NCBI GenBank assembly: GCA_947493885.1
Contig: CANLTE010000006.1
Location: 111,086 to 175,085, forward strand
Source: an uncultured Maribacter sp.
GTDB taxonomy: Bacteria; Bacteroidota; Bacteroidia; Flavobacteriales; Flavobacteriaceae
Reading direction: 5' to 3'
Length of the DNA: 64,000 nucleotides
Of the stretch, positions 34,772 to 44,278 are shown in pieces. A program made the translations under genes and the position numbers. Positions within the stretch are counted from its first letter, which is position 1. The number at the start of each line of letters is the position of its first letter. Under the pieces are notes generated by a model. It worked only from the letters and a program-made list of their open reading frames with translations. It was not told the origin of the DNA and searched no databases.

Positions 34772-36231
34772 TCTTGCACAACTTCCTTTAACTGTATTGT
34801 ACTATCTTTTAATCTAAGCTTTAGCCATTGGTGCAACTTTTTAGCATCTTCAACCACTTTAACGCGTTTAGCATCTCGTTTCCATTTCACTTCAAAGACG
34901 GAAATGGTATCTAACTTTTTAAAATCTGTTTTAACAGTAGGTGAAAATCCTATACTCTCTAAATTTTCATAATTAGTTTTAGCCTCAATACTAATATCCT
35001 TAAAAGGAATTGATAACCTACCTAATTTACTTAATTCTTCTTCAAGTAATTTAATTCGGGCATCTTTATCTAGAAGTTCTGTTTTTTGTGTTTCGTATAA
35101 TTGATCAACGTATTTTAGCTGATCTAATTCTTCGTTTTTAGCTCCTTGAATTATACGTAATTCAGCATCTTTTAATCTATTAAATCCTTCGTCATTTTTT
35201 TGTTTGTTCCAGGTTGCTATAACATTATCAGGCACTATTTCGTTCCCCATAAAAACTAATTCAATAAAAGGATTTTTTCCTTCATTGAATTCAATATCAG
35301 TAAAGTCTTCCATAAATCTACCAGAACCTTCGAACTGATATGGTGCAACTTTAGCTTCGATAAAACTTTGAGCTTGTTGTTTAAACAATGATTCTTGTAA
35401 AGTTCCCCAAAAGGTAATACCCGCCGGAATCATAACTAATATTGCAAATAATGAGGCAACCCTTCCTATTAATCTTCTCCTTTGCGAATTAACATAACGC
35501 ACCATTGGAAAACGCAGTAGTTTTAAAACTAAAAATGTCGCTAAGGCAATAAATATGGTATTTATGCTAAAAAGATACATTGCTCCCCATGCATAATCGT
35601 AATTACCAATAGCTAATCCAAAACCAACAGTACATAAAGGTGGCATTAAGGCTGTTGCAATTGCAACGCCAAAAATAACTGAAGCTATTGTTCCTTTTTT
35701 TGCACGAGCTATCACCAACGCTAAACCACCAAAAAATGCAATTAATACATCCCTAATATCAGGTGCCGTTCTTGCCAAAAGCTCGGAAGATTCATCTCTT
35801 AATGGAAACAAAGCAAAAAACAAATACGCTGTTAAAACACTCAAAACCACCATTACAGTGAAGTTCTTCAGCGAACGCCTTAGCGTATCTATATCATTAA
35901 TCGCGAGTGACATTCCAATACCCAAAATAGGCCCCATTAGAGGTGAAATTAACATGGCACCAATAACCACTGCTGTAGAATTGGCATTTAATCCAATGGA
36001 TGCTATAAAAATGGAACAAATTAAAATCCAAGATGTATGCCCCTTAAAGGCAATGTCAGCTACAATGGCTTCTTTAGTAGCTTCTTGATCCGTGTTTTTA
36101 CGAATGTCTAGCAATTCACGTAAAAACGTTTTTACACTTCCTATAAGGCCTTGAAAATCCCTTTTTATCTCATCGCCTGCTAATTCTTCTGGATTGTTTG
36201 GTGTGTTCTGGTTATTTAAATTTTCACTCAT
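34768..36231 (-). CDS. DUF389 membrane protein
   Basis: A 487-residue inner-membrane protein: a charged cytoplasmic N terminus, a DUF389 core of about seven hydrophobic segments (about 70-285) containing STAVVIGAMLISPLMGPILGIG and ALMPPLCTVGFGLA, and then a long soluble domain (about 290-487) with coiled-coil content (KDARIKLLEEELSKL). The family is of unknown function, with suggestions of transport; the repeated ISPLMGP/MPPLCTVG motifs resemble inverted-repeat transporter halves. Last gene of the minus-strand operon behind the mannose-1-phosphate guanylyltransferase (8 bases), overlapping convergent mlaF by 4 bases. Confidence 0.88.
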   Translation of the reverse strand: MSENLNNQNTPNNPEELAGDEIKRDFQGLIGSVKTFLRELLDIRKNTDQEATKEAIVADIAFKGHTSWILICSIFIASIGLNANSTAVVIGAMLISPLMGPILGIGMSLAINDIDTLRRSLKNFTVMVVLSVLTAYLFFALFPLRDESSELLARTAPDIRDVLIAFFGGLALVIARAKKGTIASVIFGVAIATALMPPLCTVGFGLAIGNYDYAWGAMYLFSINTIFIALATFLVLKLLRFPMVRYVNSQRRRLIGRVASLFAILVMIPAGITFWGTLQESLFKQQAQSFIEAKVAPYQFEGSGRFMEDFTDIEFNEGKNPFIELVFMGNEIVPDNVIATWNKQKNDEGFNRLKDAELRIIQGAKNEELDQLKYVDQLYETQKTELLDKDARIKLLEEELSKLGRLSIPFKDISIEAKTNYENLESIGFSPTVKTDFKKLDTISVFEVKWKRDAKRVKVVEDAKKLHQWLKLRLKDSTIQLKEVVQD

Positions 36232-36239
36232 ATATTATA

Positions 36240-37319
36240 TTAAGCGTACCGTTCTCCGTAGGTTTCTTTTACTTTTGCCAGTACCTGTTTAATATCTTGC
36301 TCTTTAGATTTAGGGTAAATTAATAAAACTTCCTCTTTATCGACTATAATATAATCATTTAATCCGTCTACAACAATAATCTTGTCTTTTGGAGAACGAA
36401 TCATGTTTCCACTTGCATCTTGTGTAATCACCTGACTGTTAACTATAGCGTTACTTTCCGCATCCTTATCTAACTTATCATATAAAGAGCCCCAAGTACC
36501 TAAATCATTCCAATCAAAAGTAGCTGGTAATACCAAAATGGTCTTCGATGGTTCTAAAATTGCATAATCTATAGAGATGTTTTCCGCCTTAGGATAATTT
36601 TCATTAATAAACTCTTGTTCAGCAGAGGTATTATAAATGGACAACCCCTTTTCAAACAACTCATATTGACTTGGCTGATACTTTTTAAATGCATTGACAA
36701 TGGTAGAAACACTCCACATAAATATACCTGCATTCCATAAAAAGTTACCTTGTGTTAAAAAATCCTTGGCTGTTTCGTAATTAGGTTTTTCTCTGAACTG
36801 ATTTACCTCTTTTACCTCATTACTATCTTCTTTATTATATTCTATATAACCAAAACCGGTATTCGGAAATGTTGGTTTAATACCTAAAGTACAGAGCACT
36901 TCACCCTTCTCACATTTAGCAAAGCACGTAGTAACATCTTTTGCAAACGCTTCTTCATCTTCTATCCAGTGATCACTTGGCGCTACAATCATAACTCCAT
37001 CAGGATTCATTTTCTGAATTTTAAGAGCTGCATACAAAATGCAGGGCGCTGTATTACGCATTGCTGGTTCTAAAACCACCTGTTCTTGAGAGACCATAGG
37101 CAGTTGTTCCAAAACCAAATCGTTATATCTTTCATTGGTTAAAATAAGAATATTCTCGGTTGGAACAAATTTATTAAGTCTTTGAAATGTTTTTTGGATT
37201 AAAGTAGTTCCTGTACCCAACATATCATGAAATTGCTTTGGATACTCTGATGTGCTAATTGGCCAAAAACGAGACCCTACTCCTCCAGCCATTAAAACGG
37301 CATAATAATTCTTATTCAT
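36240..37319 (-). CDS. manC: Mannose-1-phosphate guanylyltransferase
   Basis: Forms GDP-mannose from mannose-1-phosphate and GTP for cell-surface polysaccharide or glycoprotein sugars. The nucleotidyltransferase signature LMAGGVGSRFWPIS (9-22), VVLEPAMRNTAPC, VAPSDHWI, GFGYIEY and FREKP are those of the GMP family. The 359 residues stop short of the C-terminal phosphomannose isomerase domain of bifunctional ManC/AlgA, so it is a single-function enzyme. Two bases separate it from the SprT-like gene upstream. Confidence 0.92.
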   Translation of the reverse strand: MNKNYYAVLMAGGVGSRFWPISTSEYPKQFHDMLGTGTTLIQKTFQRLNKFVPTENILILTNERYNDLVLEQLPMVSQEQVVLEPAMRNTAPCILYAALKIQKMNPDGVMIVAPSDHWIEDEEAFAKDVTTCFAKCEKGEVLCTLGIKPTFPNTGFGYIEYNKEDSNEVKEVNQFREKPNYETAKDFLTQGNFLWNAGIFMWSVSTIVNAFKKYQPSQYELFEKGLSIYNTSAEQEFINENYPKAENISIDYAILEPSKTILVLPATFDWNDLGTWGSLYDKLDKDAESNAIVNSQVITQDASGNMIRSPKDKIIVVDGLNDYIIVDKEEVLLIYPKSKEQDIKQVLAKVKETYGERYA

Positions 37320-37321
37320 GG

Positions 37322-37924
37322 TTAATCTTTTATTAATTCTACTTCTGCATTAGGTTGAAAAAGAAATAATCTTCCTGTTGTCAACTCAATACACTCAAAA
37401 CGCTTTACCCTTCTATTGCCTTTTTTATACAATTTTCCATTGTGAATTCTAAAAACGCTTCCAAAGGGTAATTCAAAAACGTAGGATTTTTCTGATTGTT
37501 GTGCGTCGTATCTTTTTAAAGCGACTGATAGATTAGCATCGGTACTACTACTAGCTTTAGGGTTTTTAAAATGATTGGCTATTATTGGTAATACATTGGT
37601 AGGAAAAACCTCAGGACGAATAAACGGTAGCATTAAATATTGAAACGTTTTTTTCCATTCCACTCCATGTGGCTTTATGCCTCTTCCATACTTTTCAAAT
37701 GCTACCAAATGCGCAATTTCATGAATTAACGTAATTAAAAACCGATACTTATTAAGGGAGGCATTAACTGTTATTTGATGTTTTCCGTTATGTAACTTTC
37801 TATAATCGCCATGTCTGGTTATCCTTTCATTTACAATTTTCAGGTTCACTTCGTTTTCCTGAATCAAATTCAAACAACGCGCTACAGCCCTTTCGGGTAA
37901 GTATTTTTTAAGGGTATCGTTCAT
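37322..37924 (-). CDS. SprT-like zinc metalloprotease domain protein
   Basis: A 200-residue cytoplasmic protein whose middle has HEIAH (68-72) and a further histidine, H86 in KPHG, the three zinc ligands of the SprT-like family (relatives of Spartan/Wss1). The C-terminal part (about 130-200) lacks the CxxC zinc-ribbon pairs found in longer SprT proteins. Whether it cleaves DNA-protein crosslinks as its eukaryotic relatives do is unknown. In the M28-SDR-SprT-manC-DUF389 operon. Confidence 0.87.
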   Translation of the reverse strand: MNDTLKKYLPERAVARCLNLIQENEVNLKIVNERITRHGDYRKLHNGKHQITVNASLNKYRFLITLIHEIAHLVAFEKYGRGIKPHGVEWKKTFQYLMLPFIRPEVFPTNVLPIIANHFKNPKASSSTDANLSVALKRYDAQQSEKSYVFELPFGSVFRIHNGKLYKKGNRRVKRFECIELTTGRLFLFQPNAEVELIKD

Positions 37925-37954
37925 TTACACCAAAAATAACACATATAAATACAC

Positions 37955-38635
37955 CTAAGGTGTACTATTACTTACCTGAAGCATCTTTCCATTATACAAT
38001 TTGTTTCCATTAAGAGCAAAATCTTTTATGTAAGCGGCCATTTCTAATGGTTTAGTTGGAGCCTCGTATCCAGGAAAAGCCTCTTCAAGCATTTCGGTTT
38101 GTACAGCACCTAAAGCCAAAACATTAAATGAAGGTCCAGTTTCTTTAAACTCTTCTGCCCATAACTCCGTCAAAGTAATTACCGCTCCCTTACTAGAACT
38201 ATAAGCGGATAACCCAGGAAATTTCATACTTCCTTGTACACCTCCCATAGAACTTACAGTCACAACATGACCTTGTTTGGGCATTTTAGGTATAATTGTT
38301 TTTGTAAACTCTGCTACCCCAAAAACATTGACCTTGTACACTTCTTGAAACTCACTTGAATTTGTTTCTAAAAACGGTTTATTTAATAATTTGCCTGCAT
38401 TATTAATTAAAACATCAACCTGTTTCCAATTACTTTCTACAAATGCCAATACCTTGCCAATATCCTTACTATTAGTGATATCAAAAGAAAAAGTATGTAT
38501 GTTTTCACTCGCAAGCTCCGCTATTGGTTTTTCATTGCGAGAAAGTGCCAAAACATGATGTCCTTCTTTTGCAAATAGTTTCGCCATTTGAAATCCAATG
38601 CCTCTGCTAGACCCCGTAATAATAATGTTAGCCAT
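37955..38635 (-). CDS. Short-chain dehydrogenase/reductase
   Basis: NAD(P)-dependent oxidoreductase of the classical SDR type, 226 residues: cofactor motif TGSSRGIG (7-14), NNAG near 80, catalytic SSM and YSSSK near 132 and 147. The substrate cannot be read from sequence. Its ATG overlaps the stop of the M28 peptidase gene by one base, so the two are translationally coupled. Confidence 0.88.
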   Translation of the reverse strand: MANIIITGSSRGIGFQMAKLFAKEGHHVLALSRNEKPIAELASENIHTFSFDITNSKDIGKVLAFVESNWKQVDVLINNAGKLLNKPFLETNSSEFQEVYKVNVFGVAEFTKTIIPKMPKQGHVVTVSSMGGVQGSMKFPGLSAYSSSKGAVITLTELWAEEFKETGPSFNVLALGAVQTEMLEEAFPGYEAPTKPLEMAAYIKDFALNGNKLYNGKMLQVSNSTP

Positions 38636-39663
38636 TAATTGTATTTTAATTCTTTTATTGGTGAGTTTACGATACCTTCAATCATGGGAATAGATTTGTT
38701 TACAACATTAGCCATATGGCTAAAATCCATCAATTCGTTTTCATCTCCCACCTTATGATAGTGATCAAAATTTGTAAAATCGAATGTACAGAAAGTTTGA
38801 GAAGGAACTCCAAATTCCTCATGAAAAGGATAGTTATCTGAACGTTTAAACAAATTGAACGATTTAGCTTTAGGTAAAAAACCTATCAATTTTTCCCCTC
38901 CATAAGAATTACAAACCTGCGCTAAATTGGATTTTTCATAACCCGTAACGTACATTAGATAGTCTTTATCAACTAGAGGTACTCCAACCATTTCATAATT
39001 CAACATTGCATATACATTCAGGTTTTTATCCTTTAGTTTTTTTGCTAAATGCTTTGACCCTAACAATCCCTTTTCCTCAGCACTAAACAACGCAAAAATT
39101 ATACTTCTTTTATTGGACTTTGCCTTCCCAAAGTATCGAGCCAACTCCAAAACAGTAGTTGTACCAGATGCATTATCATTAGCCCCATTTGCTATTTCAT
39201 CCCCATTACTAGGTGTTAATAAACCAATATGATCATAATGAGCTCCAATCACAACGAACTCATTTTTTAAAACACTATCACTCCCTTCAATATAACCCAC
39301 CATATTATAGGTTGTCCCATTAAAATTAGAAAGTGTATCTCTATAAGTGGAGAAATAAGGCAATACATTGCTTTTTATAAAAACAGACTCTATAAGCTTT
39401 GCCGCGGCTTCCAAACCTTCGCTACCAGAATCACGTCCCATTAATTCGTCCGATGCCAAGACATTCATAATAGCAGCTATTTCAGAAGAAGAGGTGAAAT
39501 CTTTCTGTTCTAAAATTGAAGAGGTTTTCTCTAAATTTTCAATTTTATCTTTACTTGCTTTTACTCCTCCTGGGCCTCCAATCGGCGCATTGGTCTCCTT
39601 TAGTTTAGAAGTTCCACAACCGATTAAAATCAATAGTAAAAAAGTGAGTTGTATTTTTTTCAT
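38635..39663 (-). CDS. M28 family metallopeptidase, lipoprotein
   Basis: Exported zinc aminopeptidase-like protein of 342 residues. The signal peptide ends in a lipobox LIGC with the lipidated cysteine at 16, so it is membrane-anchored. The di-zinc ligands of M28 are seen in GAHYDHIG (about 140), NGANDNASGT (about 160) and FSAEEKGLLGS (about 195), with a late histidine in FPFHEE and DFTNFDHYHKVGD. Probably trims peptides in the periplasm or at the surface. First gene of an operon that continues with SDR, SprT-like, manC and DUF389. Confidence 0.9.
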   Translation of the reverse strand: MKKIQLTFLLLILIGCGTSKLKETNAPIGGPGGVKASKDKIENLEKTSSILEQKDFTSSSEIAAIMNVLASDELMGRDSGSEGLEAAAKLIESVFIKSNVLPYFSTYRDTLSNFNGTTYNMVGYIEGSDSVLKNEFVVIGAHYDHIGLLTPSNGDEIANGANDNASGTTTVLELARYFGKAKSNKRSIIFALFSAEEKGLLGSKHLAKKLKDKNLNVYAMLNYEMVGVPLVDKDYLMYVTGYEKSNLAQVCNSYGGEKLIGFLPKAKSFNLFKRSDNYPFHEEFGVPSQTFCTFDFTNFDHYHKVGDENELMDFSHMANVVNKSIPMIEGIVNSPIKELKYN

Positions 39664-39697
39664 AAGATAAGTATTTAGATTTAACCAAAACTAAAGA

Positions 39698-39726
39698 TAA
39701 AAAAACATCCGCCAATAGGCGGATGT
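39698..39726 (-). terminator. Terminator of the PDH E1-alpha/E2 operon
   Basis: Minus-strand ACATCCGCC, TATT loop, GGCGGATGT followed by TTTTTT, 35 bases after the E2 stop. It isolates the M28 operon downstream. Confidence 0.9.
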
Positions 39727-39760
39727 ATAATCTTATATTAACACTAAAAATGCTTTATCA

Positions 39761-41371
39761 TTAAGCAAGCATTGTTACTGGATTTTCTAGATAAGCTCTT
39801 AACGTTTGTAGGAATTGAGCTCCAACAGCACCATCAACAGTTCTATGATCACATGCTAAAGTAACTTTCATTGTACTGCCAACCACAATTTCTCCATTTC
39901 GGACTACAGGCTTTTCAACAATGGCACCTACAGATAAAATTGCAGAGTTAGGCTGATTGATAATTGAAGTAAACTCTGTTATTCCAAACATACCAAGATT
40001 AGAAACTGTAAATGTACTTCCTTCCATTTCAGCAGGGGCAATTTTTTTATTTCTAGCTTTTCCTGCTAAATCTCTAACTGAAGCTCCAATTTGAGTTAAA
40101 CTCATTTGATCCGTGAATTTAACAACAGGAACAACTAAACCATCAGAAACTGCCACAGCAACGCCAATATGAATATGATGATTATATCTAGTAGTATCAC
40201 CATTCCAAGATGTATTTACTTGAGGATGCTTTTTTAACGCCATAGCACAAGCTTTAACAACCATATCGTTAAAAGAAACCTTTGTGTCTGGAATAGCATT
40301 AATTTGAGATCTTGAAGCTTTTGCATTATCCATATTAACCTCAATAGTTAAATAGAAATGCGGTGCTGTAAATTTAGATTGACCAAGAACTTTGGCAATT
40401 ACCTTACGCATTGAAGAATTTTTAACATCTTCTGAACCTTCTTCTCCAACAGGTAATGCAATGGCAGGAGAACTCACTGCTGCTTCTGCAGATGAATCCG
40501 CTACTTTTTCTACTGCAATCGTGTTTTGAGCAGGTGTGAAGTTTTCAACGTCCTTTTTTATAATTCGTCCATTATCTCCAGATCCTTTAACCTCAGTAAG
40601 ATTTATACCTTTTTCAGCAGCGATTTTTTTAGCTAATGGAGAAACAAATATTCTTTGTCCATCGTTACTTGCTATTGAAGCTTCTTGAGCTGGAGCAGGT
40701 TTAGATTCCTCTTCTGTTTTTGTTTCTTCTTTAGAAATAGCAACTGCTCCTGTACTAGCACTTAACACTGCATCTACATCAGTTCCTTCAGGACCAATAA
40801 TTGCTAAAACTTCATCTACGGGAGAAGACTCTCCTTCTTTTATACCAATATATAATAGTGTACCAGAATAAAAAGACTCAAATTCCATTGTAGCCTTATC
40901 CGTCTCAATTTCAGCTAAAATATCCCCCTCTTCAACTGTATCACCAACTTGCTTCAACCAAGTTGCAACAGTTCCTTCTTCCATAGTATCACTAAGACGA
41001 GGCATTTTTACAACCTCAACCCCTTCTGGGATTTCGGCAACTGCAACCGGTGCTATCTCGGCTTTTTCTTCTTTAACGGCTGGAGCTTCCTCAGCAACAG
41101 CACCTCCAGCTAACAAACCAGAAATATCTTCTCCTTCTTCACCAATAATAGCTAAAAGTGAATCTACTGGTGCACCATCTCCCTCTTGAATTCCTATATG
41201 AAGCAAAGTACCTTCGTAAAAAGATTCAAATTCCATGGTAGCTTTGTCGGTCTCAATTTCCGCAAGAATATCTCCTTCTTCTATTTTATCACCAACTTGT
41301 TTTAACCACTTTGCAACGGTACCTTCTTCCATGGTATCGCTAAGACGGGGCATGCTAATTACTTCAGCCAT
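39761..41371 (-). CDS. pdhC: Pyruvate dehydrogenase E2, dihydrolipoamide acetyltransferase
   Basis: Core of the PDH complex; transfers the acetyl group from lipoyl-lysine to CoA. Two nearly identical lipoyl domains come first (about 1-80 and 118-195), with lipoylated lysines K43 and K159, each in ETDKATMEFESFY. Alanine/glutamate-rich linkers follow, then a peripheral subunit-binding domain (about 238-280; FVSPLAKKIAAEKGINL) and the catalytic acetyltransferase domain ending with the active-site DHRTVDGAVGAQFL near 508-521. Length 536. The gene follows E1-alpha by 5 bases; E3 is not in the window. Confidence 0.95.
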   Translation of the reverse strand: MAEVISMPRLSDTMEEGTVAKWLKQVGDKIEEGDILAEIETDKATMEFESFYEGTLLHIGIQEGDGAPVDSLLAIIGEEGEDISGLLAGGAVAEEAPAVKEEKAEIAPVAVAEIPEGVEVVKMPRLSDTMEEGTVATWLKQVGDTVEEGDILAEIETDKATMEFESFYSGTLLYIGIKEGESSPVDEVLAIIGPEGTDVDAVLSASTGAVAISKEETKTEEESKPAPAQEASIASNDGQRIFVSPLAKKIAAEKGINLTEVKGSGDNGRIIKKDVENFTPAQNTIAVEKVADSSAEAAVSSPAIALPVGEEGSEDVKNSSMRKVIAKVLGQSKFTAPHFYLTIEVNMDNAKASRSQINAIPDTKVSFNDMVVKACAMALKKHPQVNTSWNGDTTRYNHHIHIGVAVAVSDGLVVPVVKFTDQMSLTQIGASVRDLAGKARNKKIAPAEMEGSTFTVSNLGMFGITEFTSIINQPNSAILSVGAIVEKPVVRNGEIVVGSTMKVTLACDHRTVDGAVGAQFLQTLRAYLENPVTMLA

Positions 41372-41376
41372 CTACT

Positions 41377-42375
41377 TTATAATTTATGTTTTACAAAAGG
41401 AAAATCTTCTTGCTCGTATACCATATCGTATAACTGGTTTACTGGAGGATAATCTGATTCCTCAGCAAATTTTTCACATTCTAGAACCAACTGTTTAACC
41501 TTTTTATCAATTGTCTTAATCTCTTCTTCGGTCGCGTATTCTTTTTCTTTGATTACGTCAAGAACCTGAGTAATTGGATCTATCTTTCTATATTCTGCTA
41601 CCTCTTCTTTAGTTCGATAGTGTTGCGCATCAGACATTGAATGACCTCTATATCTATATGTTTTCATTTCTAAGAAAGTAGGTCCTCCTCCGCTTCTAGC
41701 TCTTTCAATAGCTTTACTCATTTCTTGAGCAACAGTAACTGGATTCATACCATCTACAGGGCCACATGGCATTTCATAACCTAAGCCCAACTTCCAAATT
41801 TCTTCATGTGATGCAGTACGAGAAACTGAAGTACCCATTGCATAACCATTATTTTCACAAACAAAAACTACTGGTAACTGCCATAACATTGCTAAATTAA
41901 ATGTCTCATGTAATGATCCCTGGCGTACCGCTCCATCTCCCATATAACATAAAGTAACATTATCTCTTCCTGCATATTTATCACCGAAGGCCATACCCGC
42001 TCCTAAAGGAATTTGTCCTCCAACAATACCATGACCACCATGAAACCTATGCTCTTTTGAAAAAATATGCATAGAACCGCCCATTCCTTTGGATGTACCA
42101 GTAACCTTACCATACAACTCCGCCATAACTGTTTTTGGATCCACACCCATTCCTATAGGCTGCACATGATTTCTATAGGCAGTAATCATTCTGTCTTTAG
42201 TTAAATCCATTGCATGTAACGCTCCAGCCAATACCGCCTCTTGACCATTATATAGATGAAGAAACCCTCTTACTTTTTGCTGAATGTACACTGCTGCAAG
42301 CTTATCTTCAAACTTTCTCCAGAACAGCATGTCCTCATACCATTTTAAATAGGTTTCTTTAGTAATCTTTTCCAT
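41377..42375 (-). CDS. pdhA: Pyruvate dehydrogenase E1 component, alpha subunit
   Basis: Thiamine-diphosphate subunit of pyruvate dehydrogenase, partner of PdhB at 19.6-20.6 kb. The TPP/Mg motif GDGAVRQGS ... CENN, GGHGIVGGQIPLG and the loop TYRYRGHSMSDAQHYRTKEEV are intact. I start at the ATG at 42373-42375 (MEKITKETYLKWYEDM), 332 residues, the usual length; the open frame runs 24 codons further upstream without support. Co-transcribed with the E2 gene. Confidence 0.94.
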   Translation of the reverse strand: MEKITKETYLKWYEDMLFWRKFEDKLAAVYIQQKVRGFLHLYNGQEAVLAGALHAMDLTKDRMITAYRNHVQPIGMGVDPKTVMAELYGKVTGTSKGMGGSMHIFSKEHRFHGGHGIVGGQIPLGAGMAFGDKYAGRDNVTLCYMGDGAVRQGSLHETFNLAMLWQLPVVFVCENNGYAMGTSVSRTASHEEIWKLGLGYEMPCGPVDGMNPVTVAQEMSKAIERARSGGGPTFLEMKTYRYRGHSMSDAQHYRTKEEVAEYRKIDPITQVLDVIKEKEYATEEEIKTIDKKVKQLVLECEKFAEESDYPPVNQLYDMVYEQEDFPFVKHKL

Positions 42376-42559
42376 TAAAATAGGTGTTAAATTTAAGTTT
42401 TTCACTTTTTCCATTCCATACAGAATAGAAAGTGCACAAAAATACACATATAAATGAAATGGGTAAAAAAAATTGAAGTAAAACGTCTACTAAAAATTAA
42501 CTAAAAAAGAAGAAACCGTTATAAAAAATAGTACACCATATTTTAAAGGCGTATTTCAT

Positions 42560-43048
42560 CTATTTATCAAGAAAGGAGCTATTAAAAGCCAACGGTAAAA
42601 TAGCAGAAATAGAATGGCACTTAATAACCTTACCTATTTCTCCCATCATTAATAGCTCTATAGGTTCTTTTTGTTTTACTTCATACTCAGACATAGCCTG
42701 CCTACAGTTACCACATGGAGCTGCTGGTTTATCCACAATATAGTTGTTTGAAGTTGCTGAAATGGCAACGGACAAAATTTTAACTCCCGGATATTTAGCT
42801 CCTGCCTGAAAAATGGCTACACGTTCTGCGCACAATCCAGAAGGGTACGAAGCATTTTCTTGATTGTTACCAATAACCACTTCTTCATTTTCTAAAAGTA
42901 TTGCAGCTCCAACATGAAAATTAGAATAAGGCGCATAAGCCATTTTTCTAGCATCAACAGCTTTTAACATTAAATTCTTTTGTTGCATGTTGAGCTCATC
43001 AATGGACTCAAATATCAATGCTTCAAAACTAATCTGTTGTTTAATCAC
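42560..43048 (-). CDS. cdd: Cytidine deaminase
   Basis: Zinc-dependent deamination of cytidine and deoxycytidine in pyrimidine salvage. Zinc-site residues are C73 and E75 in GLCAERVAIF and C112 and C115 in PCGNCRQ; the FHVGAAI and NQENASYPSG stretches are also typical. At 162 residues it is slightly longer than the tetrameric 130-residue form because of an N-terminal helical extension. Flanked by porV upstream and the PDH operon downstream, all on the minus strand, but terminators isolate it from porV. Confidence 0.94.
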   Translation of the reverse strand: MIKQQISFEALIFESIDELNMQQKNLMLKAVDARKMAYAPYSNFHVGAAILLENEEVVIGNNQENASYPSGLCAERVAIFQAGAKYPGVKILSVAISATSNNYIVDKPAAPCGNCRQAMSEYEVKQKEPIELLMMGEIGKVIKCHSISAILPLAFNSSFLDK

Positions 43049-43070
43049 TTATAAATGTATTTACAGCAAT

Positions 43071-43122
43071 GTACCCATAAAAAAGAAACCCGCCAATAAG
43101 CGGGTTTCTTTTTTATGGGTAC
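43071..43122. terminator. 23-base perfect inverted repeat, terminator of porV
   Basis: GTACCCATAAAAAAGAAACC plus CGC pairs exactly with its complement around a CAATAA loop. The inner GC-rich part with T-runs is a classic terminator 11 bases after the porV stop; the outer GTACCCAT/ATGGGTAC arms extend it unusually far. Confidence 0.9.
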
Positions 43123-43132
43123 ATTTTATCTA

Positions 43133-44278
43133 TTAATCATTGTAAAACTCCTCACCTAAATTAAATGTAAGCGAAAAACGCAATGTGTTTTCTAATGGAT
43201 TTTTTACTTGAGAAGTTGAGAACAAATAAGATAGGTCTATCTGCGCCATTTTAAATTTAAAGCCAGCACCAAGAGTAAAAAACTTTCTTGACCCTTTTTC
43301 TTCGCTTTCATTAAAGTAACCCGTGCGAATCATAAACGAATCTTGGTAAACATATTCAGCGCCTACAGCCCATGTAAACTCTTTAAGCTCCTCTCCAAAA
43401 CCGTCAGGTGCATCTCCAAAAGATTTAAAAACACCTTCTAAAAATCCTATTTGTTGATATTCTGCATCATCATCTCCATTAACAACACCATCATTATTAA
43501 AATCTTGTGGAGTTGGTACTAAAAGCTTATTAAACTCAGTTGTAATACCAATGGTATTATCTTGATCCAAAATAAAATCAAACCCTGTTCCAAACTTTAA
43601 GTTAGTAGGCAAAAAGTTTTCCTGACCACCTTCATCATAAGATAATTTTCCTCCAAGGTTTGAAATATTAAACCCTGCTCTCCAACGACCATCAAACTTA
43701 TTATATGCTATTTCTCTAGACCTATAATACCCAGCAATATCAACCGCAAATGTATTAGCGGATCTAGAATCTATATTAGGATCTGTTGGCAATTTTAAAT
43801 CTGACAAAATGAACCTTCCTGCAACCGCCATGGAAAACGTTTCACTCAATTTTAATGAGTACGAACCATCAATAGCAAATTCGTTTGGCTTAACGGTTTC
43901 TCCCTGTTCTGTTGCTGTTTGCCTCAATTCTATTTCTCCTAAAGTAAAATATCTAACTCCAAAAGCAAAGGCACTTCTATCATTAAGTTTATTATAAACT
44001 CCAGCATTTAGTAACCCTATTCCTGTAATTGTACTTTCTAAATATGGAGTATAACCAGCGGAAATCCCCATTTTTCGTTCAGCAAATGCAAATTTTGCAG
44101 GGTTCCATTGTTGTGAAAAGGCATCGACCGATGTTGCTACCCCCATATCACCCATTCCGCCAGCTCTTGCATCAGCAGTTATAGTTAAAAAAGGAACAGC
44201 TGTCGTGATAGCTCTATCATTTTGTGCAGATAATTTTATCGCAAATACCATTAAAACAAGTAGTGAAATTCTTTTCAT
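43133..44278 (-). CDS. porV: Type IX secretion system outer-membrane protein PorV
   Basis: FadL-like outer-membrane beta-barrel that shuttles T9SS cargo from the SprA/Sov translocon to the attachment complex. Signal peptide 1-18 (cleaved before QNDRA), then the family start ITTAVPFLTITADARAGGMGDMGVAT, SQQWNPAKFAFAE and a barrel ending SLTFNLGEEFYND; length 381 residues. A D-rich loop near 245-262 (NNDGVVNGDDDAEY) looks Ca2+-binding. In Flavobacterium the sortase gene porU lies between gldJ and porV; here only a 410-base intergenic region separates the divergent gldJ. Confidence 0.92.
   Translation of the reverse strand: MKRISLLVLMVFAIKLSAQNDRAITTAVPFLTITADARAGGMGDMGVATSVDAFSQQWNPAKFAFAERKMGISAGYTPYLESTITGIGLLNAGVYNKLNDRSAFAFGVRYFTLGEIELRQTATEQGETVKPNEFAIDGSYSLKLSETFSMAVAGRFILSDLKLPTDPNIDSRSANTFAVDIAGYYRSREIAYNKFDGRWRAGFNISNLGGKLSYDEGGQENFLPTNLKFGTGFDFILDQDNTIGITTEFNKLLVPTPQDFNNDGVVNGDDDAEYQQIGFLEGVFKSFGDAPDGFGEELKEFTWAVGAEYVYQDSFMIRTGYFNESEEKGSRKFFTLGAGFKFKMAQIDLSYLFSTSQVKNPLENTLRFSLTFNLGEEFYND

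Noticed and set aside
40850..41360. Direct DNA repeat within the E2 gene
   Set aside because: It encodes the two lipoyl domains; a normal domain duplication in E2, not a mobile or regulatory repeat.
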